Of a stretch of DNA of 22,008 bases, positions 8,178 to 18,200 are shown piece by piece. Both the position numbers and the translations under genes were made by a program. The number at the start of each line of letters is the position of its first letter. Position 1 is the stretch's first letter. The notes under the pieces are model-generated. The model worked only from the letters and a program-made list of their open reading frames with translations, was not told the origin of the DNA and did not search any database. Source of the DNA: Saprolegnia diclina VS20 (Eukaryota > Oomycota > Saprolegniomycetes > Saprolegniales > Saprolegniaceae); the NCBI RefSeq assembly GCF_000281045.1, contig NW_008246072.1:1288744-1310751 (forward strand). The letters are read 5' to 3'.

Positions 8178-11100
8178 CGACGCCGAGCCGAGAACGGACG
8201 GCGCGGAAGCTGCTCCAGCAACCATCGCACCACCCACCGGTTGGATCAAGCGCTGCCAAGCGCCTCATGTACGAGAAGCAACGCGAAGACGGATGGAACA
8301 ACCACTTCCTCGAGCCTCTCGTCCACGACAAGGTGCGTGTACCAGCCATGACGATCTCGTAAGTGGCGTAATTAGCCACGGGTTGAGCCTCGGCCACCAC
8401 CACCAAAGCCACCGAATTCCCGACAATTCTCCGAGTACCCGTCGTCGCGCAAGCAGCGCAAGACGCATTTGCCCCGCAAGACGCCACCTAACGTTCGCTT
8501 GCAACCGCTGACGCCAAGTCCGCTCATGGCAAGCCCCCGTGCCCCCGTGGTACTCGGCGCTGAGCGTCCCTTGGCGGCTGACACTAAATTCGCAGGCAAA
8601 GTCACCCGAGAAGAGCGATACGCTTCGGCTCAAAGCCATCACCGCGATCGAGTACCGCGAGAATATCATCAAGCAGCTGCACACGATCCTCGCCGACGTA
8701 CCCACGTCGCCGTCGCGCCACCGCGGCGCCAAAACGATCACGACGACGCAGCGAGACGCAGTTGCTAGCGTGCTCCGCGAGGTCTGGTTTTGCGTATCCT
8801 AAGATCCTCAGCAAACGCGTGTAGATGGTCCTGGAGCTTCAAATGGCCGGCATCCGCGTCGTCGAGGCCATCGTCGCGTGGGTGCTGCTCGTGGGTAAAT
8901 CGGCGCCGTTGCCCCCAGTCTTTCTCTGGCACGACGCCAACTACTTTGTGACGATGCACAGCGACATGGACTTCCTCGGCGACGCCCTCAACGAGCGCGG
9001 CCTCAGCTGCGTCGTCGGCGCCAAGAGCACTCGGCAGAACCCGCTGCTCATCGAGCCCAATCAGCGACTCGGTCGAGTCTACGCCGCCCAGTCGATCATC
9101 ACCGAGATGGTCGAGATGAGCCTCGTCTCGGCGCGCACCAACGCTTCGCCGGACGACGAGAGTGCGCTCACGTTGCTGACAAAGGACGAGCCCGTCGCGT
9201 GTAGTGAGGTGGCGATGGACGCGTCCACGGCAGACGTCGAGATCGAGCCCATCGATGAACCCACGGGCGAGCAACCCACGGACGAGCCGCACGACGAAGC
9301 CGCGTCTGACACAGAAGAAGAGGCCGAGGAAGCGCACGTCTTTGCTAGCCAGGATCCCGTGCATCTTGAGAATGAAAGCAGCGGCTTGCCGTGCTCAGAG
9401 GAAGACGTTGGGAGCCATCCGAGCTTGGAAGCTCAAACCAAGGACGACGAGCCCCACGACGCCAACGACGACGAGAACTATGCAGACGACGATTTCGACG
9501 CGCACGACAACCAAGAAAAACCAACTGTGGATGACGCGCCAGTGGATGCGGCGACAGACGAGCCCCCGCCCGAGTCGAGCAATGACTTTCGAATACCGGC
9601 CTGGCAGAACGCATGGCTTGCCGTCGGAATTTCGTCGAGCATCGTCGAGATGGCGGCAGCTACGTGCACCGGAGCGCCCTCTCAACCGTTCTGGGTCGAA
9701 GCAACCGATGTCTTTCCGGAACTGGCGTCGACGATGCTGACGGCGACGCCTCCTGGCGACCAACATATCCTCTTTGGTGCACTTTTGGCATCCGTCGACG
9801 CGGCCGCGATGCCAGTCGTCAACTGTCTCGAAGCCAAATTGTCGGAAACGGTGGATCCTGACAATTACGAGGACACTCTGGAGGCGCTGCGTGACGCTAT
9901 GGACAGTGCGTGGGCTCCACCATCGGAGACCCAGAGTGCGCTCGACCTTCTAACAGCTCTTTTTGACGCCAAAGCTGCCCTGCCTCCGTCATCGATGGTG
10001 TCCAAGCTCGCGCACCTCGTGTTCCCATACTTGATGGCCGCGCCACGCGCCGAGTTGTCGGATTTGTGCCGAGCAACGCTCGAGGCCACGGCGCCAATTG
10101 CGACGCGTCCGTTTCTCTGGGACGCGACGGCTAAAGTCGTGCTTCTCATGGCGTCCGTTCAGCCGCCAACGCGGGAGCTCTCGAACCTCAAGTTCGTTGT
10201 CGACCGCCGTGCGATGCTCGCCTCGACAACCACCGCGTTGCAAGATCACGACGGCTCGTGGCAAGCCCTTTTCCCCTTCTTTGCAAGCGAGAGCGGCGAG
10301 AAGTTCGTGAATCTCCAGCGCGTCGAGGCCGGCGAGGGCCGTGGTCCACTGAAAGAGTGGTTTGCCCTTGTCTCGGAAGCCTGGGCAGCGCCGTTTGTCG
10401 CTGTTTTCAGCGGCGACGAGGGATCTATCTCGGTCGACGGCCGGCGTCTCACAGCGCCGCCATCCTACTTGGTGTCGCGCGGCGTTCGACCTGGGTGGCG
10501 CCTATGCCTCCAGGCGCAGTCCACATTTGATATCGTGAGTGTGACCCAAGATCAAGCAACCATCGATCCACCGTGGCCTCGTGACGAGGTATCTTTAACG
10601 CATACGGATGTCGCATGGCTGGCCCCGACGGTACCGCTCTTCAAGTACGTTCTGGCATCGGAGAGCTACTGGTTCAATGAGCACGCTGTCCCGAGCCCCG
10701 ACCACAACACTGCGCTCGCCCTCGTCGGCTGGGTTCTCGCCATGGCGCTTCTGCACCAAAGCACAATCTCGCTACGCCTGCACACGGCCGTCTTTTGCTG
10801 TCTGCTCTACGAGACACCACCCGACCGCCACCTCTTTGAAGCCGTGGACCCCGCACTTGCGGACGCTTGGCGTGCGCTACACTCGCTGCCCAACTTTGCC
10901 GCCGTCCTCGAGATGGACGGGCTTGTCCCCGATACAAATGTCGACGCTTACATTGAGATTCTTGTGCAAGAGAAGGCGGTCGCGATCGAGTGGCAGCTCA
11001 ATGAGCTCCGTCGAGGCTTCTACCACGCCATGCCAAAGGCGTTTGCATCTTGCGCGTTCACCGGCGCTCAGCTGCAGCACGCGGTGTGCGGTCCACCCCC

Positions 11101-11900
11101 GAGGTACACATGTGTGTCTCTGGGCAGATGCGCATGATCAAGCGTAGCGAGACATTTATGGTCCGCGACATCTTCAAGGTCGTTACGGACGACGCGATTC
11201 CCCAAGCCATGCGAACGGCGTTTTGGTGCGTCGTCGATGGCTTGGCGGCCGCGGAGAAGCGCGCATTCGTCAAGTTTGTCACGGGCGTCGAGGCATTGCC
11301 GCCACCGCAGACTGAGGTACGACGCGCCAAATGACACGGTCTGCACGTTGGCGTCGTAGCTGCTTCGACTCGAAATGCCGTGGCCCGTGGCGACGGCGCA
11401 AGAGAAGGATCAAGTCGTGAAGCGGCTTCCCCAAGCCCACGTACACCTTATCTACATGCAATGTAGTCGGCAGTGACACGAGATAGACGTGCGAGAATAC
11501 GCTTGAGCTTCCCAACTACCTCGCTGGCCTCGACGGCGTACCAGAAACCGAGCTCCCAGACACATTGGCGACGCTGCTGCGAGACAAGCTTCTCTACGCC
11601 ATCCAGCACGGTTGCGGCTTTGATCTGGACGTGGCGGGGTCTATAGCTCCTGCAACCACACTGGAGGACCAAGGCGCCGACGAGTCCAGTGACTCGATGG
11701 AGCTGCCGACGCTCGCGGTCGACGAGAGTGCAACCGACATACCTCTGCTACAATCGGACGCACAACCCTCCTCGGAAGAACAACCGACCAGCACTCGCAA
11801 CGACACAGCGGACGTCGCCCTTCAGCCCGAGCACGCGAGGGCTAGCGACGAGCACGACGACGAGTACAGCTTTGAGGACTTCGACGATGACGCCGTGTAA
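8174..11900 (+). CDS. HECT-domain E3 ubiquitin ligase with acidic linker and C-terminal extension
   Basis: Seven exons: 8174-8332, 8376-8549, 8596-8781, 8825-11103, 11148-11316, 11360-11440 and 11487-11900. The introns are 43-46 nt, giving 1153 residues. The N-terminus is basic and Pro-rich, then a helical region (about 118-270) includes EYRENIIKQLHTILADVP, IRVVEAIVAW and NYFVTMHSDMDFL. Residues about 292-432 are very acidic. The HECT domain is about 626-1064: LKFVVDRRAML, GRGPLKEWFALVSE, SESYWFNE, FVTGVEALPPP, and the active-site segment AH-TCENTLELPNYL with catalytic Cys 1018. Ubiquitin would pass from an E2 to this Cys and then to substrate. Two oddities are an insertion of about 70 residues in the N-lobe (about 704-772) and an acidic tail of about 89 residues after the domain, ending EYSFEDFDDDAV. 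No known substrate-binding domain is recognised, so the substrate cannot be named. Confidence 0.9.
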
Positions 11901-11961
11901 ATAGACAAGGGCGTTGTTATCGCTGAGAGTTTTGGCGCTTGGACCTTCCATCCACCGTGTT

Positions 11962-11983
11962 CATGGCTGGTGTCAAAGCCATG
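11962..11983 (+). other. Stem-loop between HECT and GCN1 genes
   Basis: CATGGCT at 11962-11968 and AGCCATG at 11977-11983 form a perfect 7-bp stem with an 8-nt loop, about 60 nt after the HECT stop codon. It may lie in that gene's 3' UTR. The function is unknown and the stem is short enough to be chance. Confidence 0.4.
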
Positions 11984-11989
11984 TGAGTG

Positions 11990-12055
11990 ATGGTGGACGG
12001 GCGCGGCCGTGGCGCCAACGTCAAGCGCCCGGTTGAACAGTGCTGGAAAGTGTGA
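11990..12055 (+). other. Possible upstream ORF in the GCN1 leader
   Basis: An ATG at 11990 opens 21 codons (MVDGRGRGANVKRPVEQCWK, then Val) before a TGA at 12053-12055. A shorter ORF of seven codons, MAGVKAM, lies just before it at 11963-11986. No ATG follows until the GCN1 start at 12223. Both matter only if GCN1 transcription begins upstream of them, which the sequence does not show. Confidence 0.25.
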
Positions 12056-12136
12056 TTGGCCAGCTGGTCATCCTTCCGGAATTATCATCACCTTTTTGGC
12101 CTCAAGATCTCCATACCGGTGGGATAAAGCCTTTTT

Positions 12137-12183
12137 AAGCAACGAAATCAGGCTTTAGCCTGGACAAAGGCGCCCAGTTGCTT
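12137..12183 (+). promoter_or_regulatory. Nested hairpin in the GCN1 5' flank
   Basis: The outer arms AAGCAAC (12137-12143) and GTTGCTT (12177-12183) are perfectly complementary. They enclose a perfect inner hairpin, CAGGCT-TT-AGCCTG (12149-12162). The element ends 39 nt before the GCN1 start codon. It could fold in the mRNA leader and affect initiation, or be a palindromic DNA site. It has no match to a family I know. Confidence 0.5.
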
Positions 12184-12222
12184 ACCACTGCTTTCGACTC
12201 AATCAAATTGCGGTTGGTGACG

Positions 12223-15200
12223 ATGAGCATCCCCATGGACGACGATGCGAGCGTCTTTGAGAAGCTGCTCGATGAGATCTGCTACCGCCCGTCGGCCTCG
12301 ACGATCCCCGCCCACATGGTACGTCAACCTCGCCATGCGTATGCTCATGGTGCTCCGTAGGCCTCGTGCGTCGAGAGCTTCCAAGTCGCGCCGACGGTCA
12401 AGAAGACGGCCAACCAGCTCCTGAGCACCGTGTCGCGCTGCCAGCATCGGCTGAGCGCCAAGCACCTCCTTGCGCTCCTTGGCATGTTTGTCGCTGCGGA
12501 CGATAGCTTTGCGACTGCGTTCGCCGAGCGCGTCGTGGCCCGTGCCAAGAGCTTCGTGTACCTTTTCCCGACGGCGCGGACAACGCTCGTGCGCATGGTC
12601 GCCCTCGTGCTCGCGGCCCCGACCTTTGACACAGCTGGCCTCAACGGCCTCGTGCAGGCGCAGTGCATCATCCTCGAAGCCAACCGCGCGTTCCCCGAGA
12701 CGCACGCAGCGCTGCACAAGGCCATCGTGCCGCTCTGCAAGACCCGCCCCGAGATCCGCGCGGCGTACGTCGCCCTTGCGACCGCGACGACGGGCGATGC
12801 CAAGTTCCTTCTCGCGCGTCTTCTCCTCGAGGTATCTCCGGACGGAAACTCTACGGTGCTAAAGCTGTCTAGGCCTTTCTCCCGACCTTCTCGGCCGACG
12901 AGCACGCGCTCTGGCTCGGAAGCTACGTCCATCAGGCGCTCGAGGCCAAGGTCCGCCCGACGCACGCCGACCTCGACGCGTACGCTTCGCTGACTGCGAC
13001 GCTGACTGCCGCCGACTTTGAGGCGACGATCTCGCCCGTGCTCTCGCGCATGCTCAAGCGGTCGCCCGACTCGCTCCTGGACGCGACCGTGGCCATTGTC
13101 CGCGCGCTCCCGACCAAGATTGACCTCAGCGCGTATGTCGGTTCGATCTTTGGCGCGCTCTTCCCCGCCAAGCTCAAGTCGGTCAAGGACGACGTGCGTG
13201 AGGCGTGCATCCAGCTGCTCGCGGCCGTCGTTGCGCGCTGCAGTGACGCGACCGCCGTCACGTCCATTGTGGCGGACCTCGTGGGCCTCCTCGACGGCAA
13301 GTTTGGCCTCTTGGCGCAGTTCTACATGCGCGACGCAGTCTTCCAGAGCCTTTTGCATGTCGCCTCGGTTGTGGGCAAGACGCTCGGGTCCACGGCCGCG
13401 CGCTTGCTTGCGTCGGACCTCGTGCTGCCTGGCATCCCCAAGGCCATCGCCAAGGAAGCCAACGACGTCGTGCGCAACACGGCGCTCTGGACGCTCGGCC
13501 AGTGGCTCTCGCTGCACACGCCGTCGACATTGGCTCTCTCTCGCGAGATCCAAACGCTCTTTGAGACAGGCCTTGCGAGCAAGACGGAGGCCGTCGTCGT
13601 CGCGTACGCGCGGTCGCTCGTTGTCGTCTCACGCACGCACCCCGAGATCCTCGTGCCATTGGCGCCGCGCCTCGCCAGCGTCGTTGCCGAAGCGCAAAAG
13701 AAGCCCAACGTCGCGCACCTCGACGGCGTTCTCGCGCTTGTGGCGCTCACCAACATTGGCCTTTCGGCGCCCGAGGTCCACGACGTGAACGCGCTCTTGT
13801 CGGCCACGACGTTCTTCAAGACGTCGGTGGTGCTCCTCGGCCAGCAGCTCCAGCTTGGCGCGAGCCTCGAGTCGCCTGACGAGACTGCGCTCAAGGGGGT
13901 CGGCGAGACACTCGTTCGCGTCTGGCGCGAGGTACCACTCGAGTTTCCACTGTTTGCATCTCACACTGAAACTAGGCGCCGCAATCGGACGACGTGTCGA
14001 GTCTGTCGCTGCTCGTGGGGCTTCTCCACCACCGCGTTGCGAGCGTGCGCGACCACTGCGAAAAGCACGTGCGCGAGCTCGTCGCGGACCAGCTCTGGAC
14101 CGCCCAGCCGCTTCTCGAGGCGTTTGCGCAGGCTCTTTTGACGCTGACGCCGTGGTCGGCCAAGCGCGCGACGGACGACGCCGACGCGACTGTCTACAAT
14201 GCGCCGTCGACGCAGTCGTCGCTCGCCGGTATCCTCCGCCGCAACCTGCGCGCGATCGTGCCGGCACGTCTCTTGCCCGAGACGCACGAAGCCGAGATCG
14301 TTGCGCTCTTCCCGCGCCTTCTCGTGCTCTCGCACCACCCGCTCGTCGTGCACGGCGCGCGCAAGGACGCCTTTGCGAGCGAGTGGACGCGCCTCAAGGC
14401 CCGCTTCGTCTCGGAAGCCGACCTCGCGCCGCCGGCCGCCAAGGCGCCCAAGGACGAAAACGACGACGACGACGATGAAGAGGACGACGATGAGATGGTG
14501 CCCACGGTGCACGACCACGTTGACGATCTCTTCTACTCGGTGCCGGGTCTCACGGACGCCACGGTCGCGTACCTCGAGGCCAAGCTCTACGCTGCGTCGC
14601 GCCTCGAGCGTGTGAGCGCCCAGCGTGCGCTTGTGACGCTTCTCGAGTTTGCCGGCAACGGCTTGGGCGAAGCGCTCGTCTTGAGCAACCTTATCCAGTC
14701 GCACGTGGCCACGACGCTCGAGACGCCTGCGATCGCCAATGTCTCGGACGACGACGTTGACATTTACTGCACGCCGGACGACACGCTGTACACCAAGGCC
14801 AAGAAGAAGGCCGACAACGTGCCTCGTCACCGCGGCCGCGGCACCGAGGACGAGCGCTGGGAGGCGCAGGTCCGCGAGGAGCTCGCGCGGAAGCGCGCCG
14901 CCGACCCGAACGCGACGGCCAAGAAGGTCAAGTACACCAAGGAAGAGCTCGAGACGCTTCAGCAGCAGAAGGAACTGCGCGGCCGCCTGCGCGAGGCCAA
15001 GCACCTCGTCGCGTGTACGGACGAGCTCCTCGCGTTTGTCGCGCGCGCGACGCCCGAGGCGTTCCAACCGGCGCTGCCGCACTTGGTGGCGCCGATTTTG
15101 GCGCTGCTGCCGAGCCCGATGTTTGCGGACTTTGCCTTCCGCGGCCTCACGCACCTCGGCAAGTGCGTCATGCCCATGAACCTCCGCGCGCATGCGTCCG

Positions 15201-18200
15201 AGCTCGCGTCGGCCCTGCACATTGCGCACGGCATCACGCCCGAGACGGCCAACCTGCTCAGCGAGAACATGCCGCTCTTTGAGCGCCTCTTTGGCCTGCT
15301 CTCGACCAACGTCTTTGGCTCGGTCCTCGAATCGGAGGACGAAGTCGACTTGGCGGACGAGTACCATTTGCTGACGCCGTCGACGCTGCACATGGTGTTT
15401 CCGATCCTCCGCACGTTCTTGGAGTACTCGATGGCTTGCCGGCAGTTTGTGTTGCCGCTCTTTGCTGTCCACGCCAAGATGATCAGCCAGGAAGAGGAGC
15501 TCGAGGTCGGCGATATGGCGGCCCAGCGCTTGTTGCGCAAGAGCATGCTCGCGGTCACGCTGGCGTGGATCGAGCACGATATCAAGGAGGAGATCCCGGC
15601 GTCGGCCAACCTCTCGCCCGACGTTGTCTTGCAGCAGATCTGCGCCGGCGCGCCCTTGTCGTTGGACGAGTGGGCGCCGATCGTCGGCGACCACGGTTTG
15701 CTCTCGACGCTCGTGCAGGCGCGCCATGCGTGCCTCAAGGCGACGCTCGCCATGGTCGAAGCGCAATTTGACGATGAAGATGAGGACGAGGACGCCGAGA
15801 ACGCCAAGGCGACGTTGATTGCGTCGACGCCGATGCTCTCGACGATTCTGTTTGTCGCTCGCTTTGACAACGACGCGGAGAACAAGACGCTGGCCGAAGC
15901 CATCTGGCCGCTCTCGGACGCCGCACTCACCAAGGAAACGGTCATGGGACCTATCTTGCTGCCCCTGCTTCGCCACGCGCACGCCAATGTCCGCGACGCT
16001 GCCGCAGCTGCGTTGGCCACCGGCATGAAGCAGTTCCCCGACACGATCGCGCCGACGCTCAAGGGTATTCAGTCGGCCTTCTTGCAGCACGTTCCGGCCA
16101 AGGGCGACGCGGATGCCAAGCTCGATGCGTTTGGCGCGCCGGTCGTGCGCCGCCACAACGACATGGACGCTGACGAGAGCATGTCGACGGTCTTGCCGCG
16201 TCTCGGCGCCGGCGCGTGCATGGAGCACTGCGCCAAGACGGAGATCCTCTCGCGCGACCACGTCATGAGCTGCGTCCAGTTCATCCTCTCGTTTGGCCTT
16301 GGCGACATGCACCACAGCGTCCGCGCATCCATGCGCAAGGCCGGCGTCCAGATGATGGACTCGTATGGTGCGGTGTACACGAACGGCCTCCTCACGCTTC
16401 TCGAAGCGCGAATCGAAGCGCCGGCAGCGAATGCGTCGCCCAAGGAGCTCGAGGCGTACGACCACAAGCGCGAAGGCGTCGTTGTCTGTCTCGGGTCGCT
16501 CGCCAAGCACATGGACAAGGCCGATCCTAAGGTCTCGTCGATCGTGCACCAGCTTCTCGCGTCGCTCTCGATCCCGTCTGAGGCCGTCCAGCGCGCGATT
16601 GCGACGTGCTTGTCGCCGCTCATGCTCGCGGTCAAGGACGAGAGTCCGTTGATTCTCGACGACCTTCTCACCAAGGCGACGACGGGCGAGACGTTTGGGG
16701 ACCGCATGGGCGCCGCGTTCGGTGTCTCGGCCGTCGTCAAGGGCCTTGGTATCGCCGCGCTCAAGCAGCATCTGGTCATTCCGCGCCTCGAGGAAGCGAT
16801 GAAGATCTCCAACCCGAACGCGCGCCAAGGCGCCTTGTCCGTCATGGAGTGCCTCTGCGAGCGCCTCGGCTTCCTCTTCGAGCCGTACGTGATTGTGATC
16901 CTCCCGATTCTCCTCAAGTCGTTTGCGGACACGAGCGCGGCCGTGCGCGAGGCTGCCAGCGGCACGTCCAAGGGCATCATGCGCAACCTCTCGGCGCACG
17001 GTGTCAAGCTCATTCTGCCCCCGATCTTGCGCGCTGTCGACGATTCGGCGTGGCGTACGAAGCAGGCGGCCATCCAGCTCCTCGGCGCCATGGCGTCGTG
17101 CGCGCCCAAGCCGCTTGGCTCGTGCTTGCCGCAGATCATTCCCAAGCTCACGGCGTCGCTCTCGGACTCGCACCCGCGTGTGAAGGAGGCTGGTCACGCG
17201 GCGCTCATTGACATTGCGCATGTCGTGCGCAACCCCGAGATTGCCTCGATCGCCTCCATTCTGCTCGCCGGCTTGCAGGACCCGAACCGCAAGACGACGG
17301 ACGCGATGCAGGCGCTGCAGTCGATGAAGTTTGTGCACTCGATCGACGCGCCGTCGCTTGCGCTTGTGATGCCCGTGCTCCAGCGCGGCTTGACGGACCG
17401 CATCTCGGAGACGAAGAAGAAGGCTGCGCTCATTGTCGGCAACATGTGCTCCATGGTCAACGACGCCAAGGACCTCGCGCCGTACCTCGACACGATCGCG
17501 CCCTGCCTCCAGACGCAGCTGCTCGACCCGATCCCCGAGGTCCGCACGGTCGCGTCCAAGGCGCTTGGTATGCTTGTCAAGGGCCTCGGCCAGAGCCACT
17601 TCCCGCACCTCGTGCCGTCGCTGCTGCAAGCCATCAAGTCGGAGTCGTCGTCGGTCGAGCGGTCGGGTTCGGCCCAGGGTCTCTGCGAGGTGCTCGTCAA
17701 CCTTGGCCCGGACGCGCTTGATCACGGTCTGCGCGACGAAATCCTTCCGATCGCGCGCCACCCCAAGGCCGCGGTCCGCGAAGGTGTCCTCTGGGTGCTC
17801 GCGTTCCTCCCACCGGCGCTCGGCAAGGGCTTCTCCAAGTACCTGGGCAAGGCGCTCCCGATGATCGTGTCGGGTCTCTCGGACGAGTCGGAAGGTGTCC
17901 GCGACGTGGCCATGCACGCCGGCTCGATCGTCGTCAACGCCCACGCGCTTTCCAACACGAAGGACATCTTGCCGGCGCTCGAGGCCGGTATCTTCGACGA
18001 CAACTGGCGCATTCGTCAGTCGTCGATCTCGCTCCTCGGCGACTTGTTGTACCGCGTCAGCGGTACCAAGGCGGTTGTCATGTCATCCAACGACGACGAC
18101 GATGGCGCTGATGCAGGCAGCGCCGCTGGTGAGAAGGCGATGCTCAAGATCCTCGGCAAGCCGCGCCGCGACGCGGTCCTCGCTGCGCTTTACATGGTGC

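Noticed and set aside
11104-11127. A 24-nt intron in the HECT gene (GT at 11104, CAG at 11125-11127)
   Set aside because: Too short to splice. The TAG at 11145-11147 gives a 44-nt intron and restores the frame to the HECT C-lobe.
12345-13553. 402-codon minus-strand open frame opposite the GCN1 5' exons
   Set aside because: It runs through two GCN1 introns in antisense and has shadow-like composition, with no independent support.
13961-17944. 1327-codon minus-strand open frame opposite GCN1
   Set aside because: It is the codon-aligned antisense of a certain gene with few A/T-ending codons, so stops are rare on the opposite strand. Its translation is Arg/Glu/Asp-rich low-complexity with no recognisable domain.
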